NCBI RefSeq assembly: GCF_009914335.1
Contig: NZ_CP043925.1
Coordinates: 2,666,001-2,730,000, forward strand
Direction: 5' to 3'
DNA from: Proteus columbae
GTDB taxonomy: Bacteria > Pseudomonadota > Gammaproteobacteria > Enterobacterales > Enterobacteriaceae
DNA length: 64,000 nt
Part shown: positions 40,557-50,818 of the stretch, piece by piece
Position numbering within the stretch: position 1 is the stretch's first letter
How the letters are laid out: the number at the start of each line of letters is the position of its first letter
Position numbers and translations under genes: made by a program
The notes under the pieces: generated by a model
Told to the model about the DNA's origin: nothing
What the model saw: the letters and a program-made list of their open reading frames with translations, nothing else
Database searches by the model: none

Positions 40557-41810
40557 TTATGCGTAAACTGGAAATTTAGCGCAGATATCCAAGACTTTTT
40601 GTTTCACTTTCTCAATGTTCGCTTCATCATTGATATTATCAAGGACATCACACATCCAACCGGCTAATTCACGAGCTTCCGCCTCTTTAAAACCACGACG
40701 CGTAATCGCAGGAGAACCGATACGAACACCAGAAGTTACAAATGGACTACGTGGATCATTTGGTACGCTGTTTTTGTTAACAGTGATATTTGCACGACCC
40801 AGTGCAGCATCTGCATCTTTACCTGTAATATCTTTGTCGACTAAATCTAATAAAAACAGGTGGTTTTCAGTTCCGCCAGACACTACTTTATAACCGCGAT
40901 CTAAGAAAACTTCTACCATTGCTTTCGAGTTTTTAGCAACTTGTTGCTGATAAACTTTAAATTCTGGTTCCATAGCTTCTTTTAATGCTACCGCTTTACC
41001 TGCAATAACATGCATTAAAGGGCCACCTTGAGAGCCAGGGAATACAGCAGAGTTCAGTTTTTTATAAAACTCTTCGTCGCCACCTTTAGCAAGGATAAGA
41101 CCACCGCGTGGGCCTGCTAAGGTTTTGTGAGTTGTTGTTGTAACAACATGTGCATGAGGGACTGGGTTAGGATAAACACCAGCAGCAACCATACCTGCTA
41201 CGTGTGCCATATCAACAAATAAGAATGCACCAATGCTATCTGCAATTTCACGCATTTTAGCCCAATCAACCAGACCAGAATAAGCAGAGAAACCACCGAT
41301 GATCATTTTTGGTTGATGTTTTTTAGCCTGAATAGCAATATCTTCGTAATCAATTTTACCTGATTCATCAATACCATAAGGTACTATGTTATACAGTTTA
41401 CCAGAAAAGTTAACTGGTGAACCATGAGTTAAGTGACCACCTTGCGCTAGGTTCATACCTAAAACGGTATCGCCTGGTTTTAATAATGCCATATAGACAG
41501 CGGCATTCGCTTGAGAGCCTGAGTGAGGCTGTACGTTAGCGTAATCTGCACCAAATAATGCTTTTGCACGATCGATAGCCAGTTGCTCTACAACATCCAC
41601 ATACTCACAACCACCGTAGTAACGTTTACCCGGATAGCCTTCAGCATATTTATTTGTCAGCTGAGATCCCTGCGCCTGCATAACACGAGGGCTGGTATAG
41701 TTTTCAGAAGCAATAAGTTCGATGTGCTCTTCTTGACGAGTCACTTCACCTTCCATTGCATTCCATAATTCTGGATCGTAATCAGCAATATTCATTTCAC
41801 GTTTTAACAT
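40557..41810 (-). CDS. glyA: Serine hydroxymethyltransferase
   Basis: A 417-residue PLP enzyme that interconverts serine and glycine and charges tetrahydrofolate. The PLP lysine lies in [16 protein letters not shown] (about residue 229). The N-terminus [16 protein letters not shown] is that of E. coli. It is divergent from hmp; a PurR-like box lies upstream, in line with PurR control of glyA in E. coli. Confidence 0.98.
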   Translation of the reverse strand: MLKREMNIADYDPELWNAMEGEVTRQEEHIELIASENYTSPRVMQAQGSQLTNKYAEGYPGKRYYGGCEYVDVVEQLAIDRAKALFGADYANVQPHSGSQANAAVYMALLKPGDTVLGMNLAQGGHLTHGSPVNFSGKLYNIVPYGIDESGKIDYEDIAIQAKKHQPKMIIGGFSAYSGLVDWAKMREIADSIGAFLFVDMAHVAGMVAAGVYPNPVPHAHVVTTTTHKTLAGPRGGLILAKGGDEEFYKKLNSAVFPGSQGGPLMHVIAGKAVALKEAMEPEFKVYQQQVAKNSKAMVEVFLDRGYKVVSGGTENHLFLLDLVDKDITGKDADAALGRANITVNKNSVPNDPRSPFVTSGVRIGSPAITRRGFKEAEARELAGWMCDVLDNINDEANIEKVKQKVLDICAKFPVYA

Positions 41811-41922
41811 TCACATCTCCTGACTCAGCTAACTTCACTAAAGACAAACTCCCATGCGGGAGAAAGAATGGCATACAGTGTAAACTCTTTTTCTTCATTG
41901 AGATAGCCCCTAATGAAAAAAT

Positions 41923-41938
41923 ACGCAATCGTTTGCCA
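41923..41938 (-). promoter_or_regulatory. Probable PurR box upstream of glyA
   Basis: ACGCAATCGTTTGCCA matches the PurR pattern ANGCAANCGNTTNCNT at all but the last position. It is 113 bases upstream of the glyA start. The whole 366-base glyA-hmp gap holds only this box, the hmp NsrR-like site and the two leaders. Confidence 0.65.
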
Positions 41939-42112
41939 TCCAACTATAACAGCATATTATTACTTTTTAACAACCTCATTTTATCCTGTACTTATTCCTC
42001 TTTTTGAGGTGCATCTCGCCTTATTTTGCAAACACCCCGCATCATTCTCTAAGAATTGAGATTTTTTGTTAAAAAATAAAAACAGAGATTTACAAAATAC
42101 TCAAAAAGAGAT

Positions 42113-42135
42113 AAGTTGCATATAAAATACAATTT
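42113..42135 (+). promoter_or_regulatory. Probable NsrR site upstream of hmp
   Basis: AAGTTGCATAT, one base, then AAATACAATTT form the 11-1-11 inverted repeat of NsrR sites (consensus half AAGATGCATTT; 9 and 8 of 11 matches). It is 42 bases before the hmp start, a position suited to repression relieved by nitric oxide. Confidence 0.65.
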
Positions 42136-42176
42136 ATAAAAATTCACAATAAACTGAAAATTTTTCAGGAGCAATT

Positions 42177-43376
42177 ATGTTAGATGCACAAACTATCGCG
42201 ACAATTAAATCAACAATTCCCCTCATTGCTAAAACAGGCCCTGCGTTAACTGCCCATTTTTATGATCGAATGTTTTCTCGCCACCCAGAATTAAAAGATA
42301 TTTTCACCATGAGCCATCAAAGCAGTGGTGCACAACGTGAAGCTTTATTTAATGCGATATGCGCTTATGCAACGAATATTGAAAATTTAGCCACCATTTT
42401 GCCTGCCGTTGAAAAAATTGCACAAAAACACACCAGTTTAAATATTCTTCCTGAACACTATCCCATCGTCGGTGAAAATTTATTAGCAACAATTGATGAG
42501 ATGTTTAATCCAGGGCAAGAAGTGCTAGATGCTTGGGGGGCGGCTTATCAAATATTGGCTGATGTCTTTATCAATCGCGAAGAACAAATTTATCAACAAA
42601 AAGAACAAACAAATGGAGGTTGGAGAGGATTACGAAACTTTAAAGTTAAACATAAAGTAAAACAAAGTGATGTAATTACCAGTTTTGAATTAGAGCCTGA
42701 AGATGGACTTGCGGTTACTCCTTATCAAGCAGGGCAATATTTAAGCATTTATATCCGTGATGAACATCTTGAAAACCAAGAAATACGTCAATATTCATTA
42801 ACTCACTCTTCAAATAATAAAACCTATCGCATCGCAGTAAAACGCGAAGATAAAGGTATTTTATCGAATTTTCTGCATGACCATATTCAAGAAGGTGATA
42901 CTTTACAAGTCGCCGCACCAGGGGGCGATTTCTATTTAGATGTGTCACCAACAACACCTGTAACCTTAATTTCAGCAGGTGTGGGTTTAACGCCAATGCT
43001 ATCTATGTTACACACACTTTCAGCTCATAAAGCTAATATCAATTGGTTACATGCAGCTGAACATGGTGGTGTTCATGCTTTTAAAGATGAAGTTAATCAA
43101 GTCGGCAATCAACTTTCACATTATCAACAAGCGATATGGTATCGCACGCCACGAGCGGAAGACGTGCAAAATAAAGATTATCAATTCGAAGGCTTAATGA
43201 CATTAAAACAAGTTGAAGATTGGTTAACTATTCCTGATATGCATTTCTATTTTTGTGGTCCATTACCTTTTATGCAATCTGTTGCTAAGCAACTTATTGA
43301 ATTAGGTATTAATAGTGAAAAACTTCATTATGAATGTTTTGGTCCTCATGCTGTTATTACACAAGATTTACAGTAA
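42177..43376 (+). CDS. hmp: Flavohaemoglobin (nitric oxide dioxygenase)
   Basis: A 399-residue protein that converts NO to nitrate with O2 and NADPH. The globin domain (about 1-138) has Y29, Q53 and the proximal haem ligand H85. An FAD-binding domain (RQYSLTHSS) and an NAD-binding domain ([15 protein letters not shown], then YECFGPH) follow. A ribosome binding site AGGAG lies seven bases upstream. It is divergent from glyA as in E. coli. Confidence 0.97.
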   Translation: MLDAQTIATIKSTIPLIAKTGPALTAHFYDRMFSRHPELKDIFTMSHQSSGAQREALFNAICAYATNIENLATILPAVEKIAQKHTSLNILPEHYPIVGENLLATIDEMFNPGQEVLDAWGAAYQILADVFINREEQIYQQKEQTNGGWRGLRNFKVKHKVKQSDVITSFELEPEDGLAVTPYQAGQYLSIYIRDEHLENQEIRQYSLTHSSNNKTYRIAVKREDKGILSNFLHDHIQEGDTLQVAAPGGDFYLDVSPTTPVTLISAGVGLTPMLSMLHTLSAHKANINWLHAAEHGGVHAFKDEVNQVGNQLSHYQQAIWYRTPRAEDVQNKDYQFEGLMTLKQVEDWLTIPDMHFYFCGPLPFMQSVAKQLIELGINSEKLHYECFGPHAVITQDLQ

Positions 43377-43411
43377 AAATACTTTCATTAAAGTTCGATT
43401 TTAAATTGAAT

Positions 43412-43450
43412 AAAAAAAACGCTGATAGAGTTATATTTATCGGCGTTTTT
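43412..43450. terminator. Terminator after hmp, usable in both directions
   Basis: AACGCTGATA pairs with TATCGGCGTT (one T-G wobble), with an A run on the left and TTTTTATT on the right. It separates convergent hmp and the membrane protein gene. Confidence 0.85.
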
Positions 43451-43471
43451 ATTAGCTATTTCACTGCCTTT

Positions 43472-44119
43472 TTATGATCGATATTTATTTTCAATCGCCG
43501 CAGGAATAACATGATCTTTAGCAGAAAGACCGTACCAAATAACACTAATTAAGCAGAGCGTATAACCAAATAATTCACTGCCCTCTTCCACCATGTTTTT
43601 AACAGCACGGTTATAATCCTCACCCAATAATTTATGCCAAAGTATTCCCATTCCAAATAAACGAGAGAACAGTAAAACACATAATAGACCAGCAACTAAC
43701 ATTCCATGGCTTGGATGAGTAATAAAGTGAATTAAGCCTTTTAACGTTCTCTTGCCTTCTCTAATTGCAATAGCAATACAAATAAACGTTACCGTTAGAG
43801 CAAACCAAACCCAAGAGCCGTGTGCAATCTGATCAAATACACCATCTAACTCACGAATTAAAATACATAGAAAAAAGCCCAGAATAAGCGTGAATGCTCC
43901 CTGTTGTTCACTTCCTTGGCACGCTTTAACAAAAAAGAATAAACAGATAATGGCAACGATAATTTCTTGACCTAATTCAGTTACCGACGTTTCAGAAATA
44001 CCATTATCAAGAACCAAAATATCAAGAAAAATAAATCCCGTAGTGATAGCGATTAACACTGCTGCACATAAAAATAAAGCGAGACGCTTTAATAAATAAT
44101 TAAACACTATTTTGCCCAT
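43472..44119 (-). CDS. Multi-spanning membrane protein, function unknown
   Basis: A 215-residue protein with about six hydrophobic segments, so probably an inner-membrane protein. Polar loops contain conserved-looking charged pairs (RELDGVFDQIAHGSWVW and EEGSELFGYTLCL) near or inside the membrane segments, and the first segment is preceded by a basic N-terminus. I do not recognise the family. It sits between hmp and glnB, where E. coli has nothing comparable. It has its own 265-base upstream gap. Confidence 0.8.
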   Translation of the reverse strand: MGKIVFNYLLKRLALFLCAAVLIAITTGFIFLDILVLDNGISETSVTELGQEIIVAIICLFFFVKACQGSEQQGAFTLILGFFLCILIRELDGVFDQIAHGSWVWFALTVTFICIAIAIREGKRTLKGLIHFITHPSHGMLVAGLLCVLLFSRLFGMGILWHKLLGEDYNRAVKNMVEEGSELFGYTLCLISVIWYGLSAKDHVIPAAIENKYRS

Positions 44120-44301
44120 ACCTTAATGATTTTTTAATATTGATGATAATAACTTTCCTTAAAAGTTATTGAATAACATTTTGTGCCTTAAAGTTTATAA
44201 AAAATAGTAAAATAAATTGCTCAGGAGCATCAATAGACTTGTATAAGATATAAATAGCATTATAGGCAAAACATTAAAAAATTAATTATGCACAAAAAAA
44301 G

Positions 44302-44339
44302 AAAAAACCCGATATCTTGATTAAAAAATATCGGGTTTT
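44302..44339 (-). terminator. Terminator after glnB
   Basis: AAAACCCGATAT pairs with ATATCGGGTTTT, followed on the minus strand by TTTTTTC. The stem is long and GC-rich in the middle, a strong intrinsic terminator. Confidence 0.88.
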
Positions 44340-44384
44340 AATAAAAATGAAAAATATAATTATTTGGCTTAAATTAATTAATAA

Positions 44385-44735
<351 letters not shown>

Positions 44736-44738
44736 CTA

Positions 44739-46355
44739 TTACCAGTTGTGGCGACCAAAACCGCTTGTAATTGGGTATCTGCGATCTTTACCAAAATTAC
44801 GACTTGTAATACGTGGCCCAACAGGGGCTTGACGTCGCTTGTATTCATTAATATCGACTAATTTTATCACTTTACGGACTGTCGCTTCATCAAATCCTGC
44901 TGCAACTAAATCAGATACAGATTTATCTTGCTCAACATAACCTTCAAGAATAGCATCCAGAATGTCATAAGGAGGTAAATTATCTTGGTCTGTTTGCCCT
45001 GGTGCAAGTTCTGCTGATGGTGGTCTATCAATAACACGCTGAGGAATAGCAGGTGAAAGTGTATTACGATATTTAGAAAGCTCGAAAACTAATGTTTTAG
45101 GTACATCTTTTAGTACATCAAAACCACCCGCCATATCACCATACAATGTAGAATATCCCACTGCTGATTCACTTTTATTACTTGTGGTTAACACTAAACG
45201 ACGACGTTTATTCGACATTGCCATCAAAATAACCGCACGACAACGAGCTTGTAGATTTTCTTCTGTGGTATCTGCAACAGTATCTTTAAACATAGGCGCA
45301 AGTTGAGCCATAAAAGCATCAAACATGGGTTCAATAGAAACCGTATCAAACTCAACACCTAATAAATCCGCTTGTTCTTTTGCATCATGAATACTCATTT
45401 CTGATGTATAACGAAATGGCATCATAACAGCCTGAACACTCTCTTTGCCTAAGGCATCAGCTGCGATAGCAACCGTTAATCCAGAGTCAATACCACCAGA
45501 TAATCCTAGAATTGCCCCTTTAAAGCCGTTTTTAATCACATAATCACGCGTTGCAAGCACTAACGCTTGATAAACTTGCGCTAAAGGTGAAAGTTCCGGA
45601 GCAGGATCTGCCATCGGAACAATATTCAATTCGTCAAATTCAACGATGGTAGTTTGTTCATCAAATGCAGCTAAACGATGCGTAATAGTACCGCGTTCAT
45701 CAAATACTTTTGAACAACCATCAAATACCAACTCATCTTGACCACCAATTTGGTTAAGATAAATCACGGGAAGGTGTGTTCTTTGGCAATGTTCTTTAAT
45801 AAGCTGTGTACGAACATGGGGTTTTTCACGGTTATAAGGTGATGCATTAATAGATAGAACAAGATCAGCACCCGCTTGTTTTAATGCATCGATAGGTTCA
45901 TTGATCCAGATATCTTCACAAATTAACAAACCTAGGTGATAACCTTTAAATGGCACTACACAGCGCTCATTTCCTTGTTGGAAATAACGCTTTTCATCAA
46001 ACACACCATAATTAGGTAATTGTTGTTTGAAATAACGCGCTTGTAATTCACCTTTATAGAAAAATGAAAGTGCGTTGTAAATTTTGCCGTTTTGCCACCA
46101 AGGATGTCCAACAACAATCGCCGTTTTTTTACTTGCTTGTTCTAAACGTGTAAGTTGTGTTTCACAACGCTGTTGGAAATCAGGACGAAATAGCAGATCT
46201 TCAGGAGAGTAACCGCATAAAGCCAACTCAGAAAACATGACCAAATCGGTATCTTCTTGTGCTTTTACGGTAGATAACATGCGTTCGCAGTTACCTTCAA
46301 TATCGCCAACAACCCAATTAAGTTGAGCCATGGTGAGTTTTAGTTTACGACTCAT
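44739..46355 (-). CDS. nadE: Glutamine-dependent NAD+ synthetase
   Basis: A 538-residue two-domain enzyme. The N-terminal nitrilase-like glutaminase has the Glu-Lys-Cys triad in FSELALCGY, FKQQLPNYGVFDEKRYF and LLICEDIW. The C-terminal synthetase has the P-loop GLSGGIDSGLT. I start at MSRKLKLTMAQ because GGAGAGA lies about ten bases upstream; ten more codons are possible. E. coli NadE is a short ammonia-dependent form, so this longer type beside glnB is a difference from E. coli. Confidence 0.94.
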   Translation of the reverse strand: MSRKLKLTMAQLNWVVGDIEGNCERMLSTVKAQEDTDLVMFSELALCGYSPEDLLFRPDFQQRCETQLTRLEQASKKTAIVVGHPWWQNGKIYNALSFFYKGELQARYFKQQLPNYGVFDEKRYFQQGNERCVVPFKGYHLGLLICEDIWINEPIDALKQAGADLVLSINASPYNREKPHVRTQLIKEHCQRTHLPVIYLNQIGGQDELVFDGCSKVFDERGTITHRLAAFDEQTTIVEFDELNIVPMADPAPELSPLAQVYQALVLATRDYVIKNGFKGAILGLSGGIDSGLTVAIAADALGKESVQAVMMPFRYTSEMSIHDAKEQADLLGVEFDTVSIEPMFDAFMAQLAPMFKDTVADTTEENLQARCRAVILMAMSNKRRRLVLTTSNKSESAVGYSTLYGDMAGGFDVLKDVPKTLVFELSKYRNTLSPAIPQRVIDRPPSAELAPGQTDQDNLPPYDILDAILEGYVEQDKSVSDLVAAGFDEATVRKVIKLVDINEYKRRQAPVGPRITSRNFGKDRRYPITSGFGRHNW

Positions 46356-46428
46356 AAAAATTAGTCTCTCCGCTATCTTCCGCATAAAAGGAAAGTTAGT
46401 TTAAAAATATATTCGTTATCTGAAAAGG

Positions 46429-47766
46429 TTATTCTTTAAAATCATTCGCATCTAGCTCATGACGAGATAACAATTTATAAAACTCAGTTCGATTGCGCCC
46501 AGCCATACGTGCGGCTTGGGTCACATTGCCTTTTGTCATTTGCAAAAGCTTTCTCAAATAGGTCATTTCAAAATGCCCTCTCGCTTCTGCAAATGTGGGC
46601 AATGCCGTATTTTCACCTTGTAATGCCTGTGTTACAAGCGCTTCACTGATCACGGGTGCTGTTGTTAACGCAACACATTGCTCAATAACGTTAACCAATT
46701 GACGCACATTACCTGGCCAACTTGCTGTCATTAAGCATTTCATCGCATCGGTTGAAAAGCTTCGAACAAAAGGTTTATGGCGTTTAGCAGACTCTCTCAA
46801 TAGGTGATTAGCAAGAACAGGAATATCTTCTGCTCTCTCACTTAATGTCGGAATACGTAAGTTAACCACATTTAAACGATAGAACAGATCTTCTCGAAAT
46901 TCATTACGTTCCATCGCTTTAGGTAAATCACGATGCGTTGCAGAAAGAATTCGTACATCAATATCAATATCGCGATTACTGCCTAATGGGCGAACTTTTC
47001 GCTCTTGTAAAACACGTAATAACTTAACTTGCAATGCCATTGGCATATCGCCAATTTCATCTAAAAATAATGTGCCACCTTCAGCTGCCTGAAATAGACC
47101 TTCACGGCTACTCACCGCGCCTGTAAAAGCGCCTTTCGCATGGCCAAATAATTCAGACTCTAGAAGTTGCTCAGGTAAAGCACCACAGTTAATGGCAATA
47201 AAAGGTTTTTTCGCTCTAGGGCTTGCACGATGGATAGCTTGAGCAAGGACTTCTTTACCCGTACCACTTTGGCCATTGATAAGTACACTGACATCAGATT
47301 GGGCGACTAGCTTTGCTTGCTCTAATAAACGTAGCATTTGCGGGCTACGTGTCACGATATCTTTTGACCACTCTTCATCTGAAACAATAGTCACAAGCTC
47401 AAGTGCTTCATCAATCGCTTTATAAAGTGCGTCTCTATCAACGGGTTTGGTTAAAAAGCTAAATACGCCTTGCTGTGTTGCGGCCACTGCATCAGGAATA
47501 GAGCCATGAGCCGTAAGAATGATAACGGGCATGCCCGGCTGCTGACGTTGTATTTCAGCAAACAGCGCCATACCATCCATTTCATCCATTCGGAGATCAC
47601 TAATAACAAGGTCTATTTTTTCTTTTAAGAGAAGTTTTAGTGCTTCTTGTCCACTTTCAGCGGTGAAGATATGAAAACCCTCACTTGTTAATCGCATACC
47701 AAGTAACTTTAATAACCCAGGATCATCATCGACAAGTAAAAGATTTGCTGATTTATGGCCAGCCAT
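46429..47766 (-). CDS. glrR: Sigma-54 response regulator GlrR
   Basis: A 445-residue NtrC-type activator. The receiver domain has the phospho-acceptor aspartate D57 (VISDLRM). The AAA+ domain has Walker A GQSGTGKE and the sigma-54 contact loop GAFTGA. A Fis-type helix-turn-helix ends the protein. I start at MAGHKSANLL, with AAGGAG seven bases upstream; the ATG two codons earlier is too close to it. It is phosphorylated by GlrK and activates glmY, whose promoter lies upstream of glrK here. Confidence 0.95.
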   Translation of the reverse strand: MAGHKSANLLLVDDDPGLLKLLGMRLTSEGFHIFTAESGQEALKLLLKEKIDLVISDLRMDEMDGMALFAEIQRQQPGMPVIILTAHGSIPDAVAATQQGVFSFLTKPVDRDALYKAIDEALELVTIVSDEEWSKDIVTRSPQMLRLLEQAKLVAQSDVSVLINGQSGTGKEVLAQAIHRASPRAKKPFIAINCGALPEQLLESELFGHAKGAFTGAVSSREGLFQAAEGGTLFLDEIGDMPMALQVKLLRVLQERKVRPLGSNRDIDIDVRILSATHRDLPKAMERNEFREDLFYRLNVVNLRIPTLSERAEDIPVLANHLLRESAKRHKPFVRSFSTDAMKCLMTASWPGNVRQLVNVIEQCVALTTAPVISEALVTQALQGENTALPTFAEARGHFEMTYLRKLLQMTKGNVTQAARMAGRNRTEFYKLLSRHELDANDFKE

Positions 47767-47777
47767 GCACATTCTCC

Positions 47778-48821
47778 TTATTTAGAACCTGCTTCAGTCG
47801 GTTTTGAGCCTTGTGTGTCAGTATCTGTTTTGACAGGTTCTGGTTTTACCGCCTCAGTTTTCGTAGATTCGGTTTTTGTAGATTCTGGTTTGGAAGGCTC
47901 TGGTTTAACCACTGTTGCAGACGGTTGTTTTTCCTCACCTTTTGACTTCTCTGTTATCGATTGCGTCGAAACGGGTTTTTCATTCGTTTTTTCAACGGCT
48001 GGTTTTTCAGCAGCAGGTTTCTCTGCATTCACTTTTTCTGTTTCCGTTACGCTCTCAGCTAAATCTTCATTTTGCGATAGCGAATCAACAGAGCCACTCT
48101 GTTTTCTATTCGATAACTGCCGTTCAATTTGGGTAAGGCTTTCAAGCTTTTTCAGGGTGACACTCAGTTCATGCTGTAACGCATTATTCTCTTTTCTTAG
48201 TGCATCAATTCTATTATCTGTATCTGTGATTAAACGACGATAACGACTCTTCTCTTCTGCTAAAGAGAGAATAAGCGTTTGGTTCTCAATCCATGTCGAT
48301 AATAGAACTCGCATAGAACTTGGAAATTGTAATTGATAGCTTTCTAATAATACTAATTGTGTTCGACGATCGGCAATCGTCATTCCAGCACGCTCTAATA
48401 GAATACTTTTATAAAATGCATCATCCCAACCAGTGACGACAACACTGCTGGCTTGGCGTTGTGCTTCGGTCGTCATTATGCGGTTTGTACATTCAATGGC
48501 ACGTAACCAATAAAGCGCGTTATTGATGCCTTCATCATAAAATGAGCTTAATGTTTTACATTCAGCCCAACGATAATCAATCGTTTTTTGTTTAACAACG
48601 GGGATTTCTGGCTCAGGCTCTTGTGTCTCAGTGAGCAACTTTGGTGTACACCCTGAAAGAACCAGTGGAAACAGAATAAACAAGAAACACTGCTTCCAAT
48701 TTAATGCAATTTTTCTAGTTGATGCAGGGGCCATAGATAACAATTCAATACCAAGCATCTTCTTATTTATTTTTTTATACTCATGATGAGGAGATGCTTG
48801 TTTTTGTGACCTGATTTGCAT
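47778..48821 (-). CDS. qseG: QseG-type lipoprotein with a long repetitive tail
   Basis: The lipoprotein between glrK and glrR. After a long N-terminal leader comes a hydrophobic segment and lipobox LVLSGC (C at about 58). The middle resembles E. coli QseG (YWLRAIECTNRIM; RKLE-like KKLESLTQIERQLSNRK) with a coiled coil. The last 120 or so residues are Glu/Lys/Pro/Thr-rich repeats such as KPEPSKPESTKTESTKTEAV, not found in E. coli. The ATG overlaps the glrK stop by one base, but M22 or M30 would give a more normal signal peptide. E. coli QseG binds and activates the kinase. Confidence 0.85.
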   Translation of the reverse strand: MQIRSQKQASPHHEYKKINKKMLGIELLSMAPASTRKIALNWKQCFLFILFPLVLSGCTPKLLTETQEPEPEIPVVKQKTIDYRWAECKTLSSFYDEGINNALYWLRAIECTNRIMTTEAQRQASSVVVTGWDDAFYKSILLERAGMTIADRRTQLVLLESYQLQFPSSMRVLLSTWIENQTLILSLAEEKSRYRRLITDTDNRIDALRKENNALQHELSVTLKKLESLTQIERQLSNRKQSGSVDSLSQNEDLAESVTETEKVNAEKPAAEKPAVEKTNEKPVSTQSITEKSKGEEKQPSATVVKPEPSKPESTKTESTKTEAVKPEPVKTDTDTQGSKPTEAGSK

Positions 48822-50269
48822 TATTTAATCTCAGAAAGTAGCGGTAATTCAATACGAAAACAGACATCGGCATAGTCAGAAGGAACAACACTTAGTTCAC
48901 CTTCCATTCTTTTGATACAGTCATGAGCAATACTTAAACCTAAACCACTTCCTTTGACAGCCCCTTTGCGTAGCAAAGATCCTTGGAAAAAGGGTTCAAA
49001 AATCATTTTTTGTTCAGATTCAGGAATAGGTGTTCCTTTATTGGCTATATCAATAACTATTTTCTGTTCAACTTGATAACTAGAGATCCAGATATTACCT
49101 GATTCAGCACCATAGTGCACCGCATTCGAGTAGAGATTGTCGATAACTCGCGATAATAACGTCGCTTCTGCTCGACATGTGGTTAGATTAAGTGAAATTA
49201 TCGTTTTAATATCTTTTGCTCTCGCGGGTAAACTGTGGGCTAATACCACATTATTTACTAAATCAGTCAAGTTAATTTCTTCGATTTGTTGAGGAACTTC
49301 AGAAAGTTTGCGATTGTAATCAAGTAGTTGTTCAATTAATAACTGTAACTGCTTACTGCTATTATCGAGAATTGAAACGACTTCTTTTTGATCAAGAGTT
49401 AAAGGACCCGCAACTTCATCAGCTAATAATTCCGTACCTTCTCGCATACTGGCTAACGGTGTTTTTAACTCATGAGAGATATGACGCAAAAATTCATGTC
49501 GTTGTGACTCAAGCCATGCTAAACGCTCACTTAACCAAATAATACGTTGTGCTAATGAACGCAGTTCTCGTGGCCCTTGAAAAGTATCTAGATTATTACT
49601 CAGTGTTCGACCTTCACCTAATCGATTGATCATCTTCTCAATCCCTTTAACAGGGCCAATAATCATTCGAGTAAATAGCGCAATGAGGATCAAGCTGAAC
49701 ACAAAAACGATAAGACTTTGCCAACCGAAATAGCGCCCTTTTTCAGCGATTGCCATTTGAAGTTGTTCACCACGGCTAAAAATAATCTCTTTAGTTAATA
49801 CAACTATACGGTTATTGGCATAAGAAAATTGCTCTAAAGCTTGTTGCATCTCTTTTGTGGGTTCACTACTTTCACATTGAATCGATTTTAGTTTTTCAAG
49901 TGAAGTATTAAGTACATCGGCTTCTTTAGATGCCGAAAGAGGAATAATGGTTTGCTGTAATGTTGAGAAGAGTTTGGTGTATTGCTGGTAGCGTTGCTGA
50001 TACATATCATCATCAGTTTTATCTCTTAAAACACAATATCGACGATAGTTTCCTTCCATTTCAATCGCAAGATTTCGCATTACTTCACTTCGTTCAGTAT
50101 CTGCGAGTGCATTTTTATTAGTAATAGCCGCCTGATTACTTAATTGATCGAGACTTTGATAAGCCTGATAAGCAAGCACAAGTAAAGGTAATAGCACCAT
50201 CCAAAATGCCATTATCACGAGCTGTCTTAAAGAACGGGGGAAAACACGCCACTTTTTCAATGAAATCAT
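48821..50269 (-). CDS. glrK: Sensor histidine kinase GlrK
   Basis: A 482-residue membrane kinase with two transmembrane segments (about 14-35 and 185-205) around a periplasmic domain of about 150 residues, a HAMP region, and the H box FLRHISHELKTPLASMREG (about residue 265). N and G boxes are ATLLSRVIDNLYSNAVHYG and GSGLGLSIAHDCIKRMEG. It phosphorylates GlrR. Envelope signals reach it through QseG in E. coli. It lies just downstream of glmY. Confidence 0.95.
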   Translation of the reverse strand: MISLKKWRVFPRSLRQLVIMAFWMVLLPLLVLAYQAYQSLDQLSNQAAITNKNALADTERSEVMRNLAIEMEGNYRRYCVLRDKTDDDMYQQRYQQYTKLFSTLQQTIIPLSASKEADVLNTSLEKLKSIQCESSEPTKEMQQALEQFSYANNRIVVLTKEIIFSRGEQLQMAIAEKGRYFGWQSLIVFVFSLILIALFTRMIIGPVKGIEKMINRLGEGRTLSNNLDTFQGPRELRSLAQRIIWLSERLAWLESQRHEFLRHISHELKTPLASMREGTELLADEVAGPLTLDQKEVVSILDNSSKQLQLLIEQLLDYNRKLSEVPQQIEEINLTDLVNNVVLAHSLPARAKDIKTIISLNLTTCRAEATLLSRVIDNLYSNAVHYGAESGNIWISSYQVEQKIVIDIANKGTPIPESEQKMIFEPFFQGSLLRKGAVKGSGLGLSIAHDCIKRMEGELSVVPSDYADVCFRIELPLLSEIK

Positions 50270-50393
50270 CTCAACACCTATTAGAGTAATGCGATGCTAC
50301 ATGACTTGATAACAAGAAAAAAGTCCGACATTGGGAAAATTAGGTAAGAGAACAAACACAAACGAGGAAATGCGACAGGCTCTAGAAGTGGGA

Positions 50394-50424
50394 GAGCGGA
50401 ATATCTTATTGAGATATTCCGCTC
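50394..50424. other. Perfect 13-bp hairpin between glmY and glrK
   Basis: GAGCGGAATATCT and AGATATTCCGCTC pair perfectly around a five-base loop. Neither side has a direct T run. It lies about 30 bases past the likely 3' end of glmY and could block read-through or exonucleases. Confidence 0.6.
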
Positions 50425-50450
50425 GTCAATATTTCATCTCTTTTTTCTCT

Positions 50451-50622
50451 AAAAGAGAATGAAGGTGGTGCCTCACTCCACGTGTCGCCCTGTGTTTGAT
50501 AAGGTCCGAAGACGAGTATCATGATGTTGGACGGTAGGCACCTTACTCTGGCGTCATTCCTGGCTTATGTGGTATGTTCCCACCCATATTGTGGACCGAC
50601 ATAAAAAGTTGAATGAGCAACT
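50451..50622 (-). ncRNA. glmY: Small RNA GlmY
   Basis: A GlmY/GlmZ-type RNA read on the minus strand. It starts AGTTGCTCATTCAACTTT, like the E. coli GlmY and GlmZ 5' ends. A long-range helix brings together TTATGTC and ACATAA; then comes the conserved GGAATGACGCCAGAG. GGTGCCT pairs with AGGCACC to close the 3' domain. It lies between purL and glrK, the E. coli glmY place, so GlmY rather than GlmZ. GlmY traps the adaptor RapZ and so spares GlmZ, raising glucosamine-6-phosphate synthase. The 3' end is estimated at CTCTTTT. Confidence 0.9.
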
Positions 50623-50633
50623 GATTTATATAA

Positions 50634-50650
50634 TGCACAAGGCGTGCCAA
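50634..50650 (-). promoter_or_regulatory. Sigma-54 promoter of glmY
   Basis: The minus strand reads TTGGCACGCCTTGTGCA: GG at -24 and GC at -12 with exactly ten bases between. The start of GlmY at about 50622 falls twelve to thirteen bases after the GC. An AT-rich TATATAA lies just downstream and might be a sigma-70 -10 box, as overlapping promoters are known in E. coli. Confidence 0.9.
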
Positions 50651-50755
50651 CTTTTAAAGAAATCTTTTAACAAACTGAAAATAAACAAAAAATAAAAATA
50701 CCTCTCTGATATTTTATTTATAACTCTTTTTTATCTAGTTATAAAACAACCAAGC

Positions 50756-50773
50756 TGTCTCCATATCCAGACA
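50756..50773. promoter_or_regulatory. GlrR activator site 1 (TGTC-N10-GACA)
   Basis: TGTC, ten bases and GACA, an exact match to the GlrR motif. It is about 106-123 bases upstream of the -24 element. Confidence 0.85.
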
Positions 50774-50818
50774 GAGTTACCCTAAATTTAATAATTACTT
50801 ATATTTCAATAAATTAAA

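Noticed and set aside
47755..48243. Open frame of 162 codons antisense to qseG, rich in Ser, Val and Phe
   Set aside because: Its repeats are the reverse reading of the Lys/Glu/Pro/Thr tail of QseG; this is a compositional artefact.
50451..50622. GlmZ instead of GlmY
   Set aside because: The two RNAs look alike, but the place between purL and glrK and the sigma-54 promoter point to GlmY; glmZ lies elsewhere in relatives.
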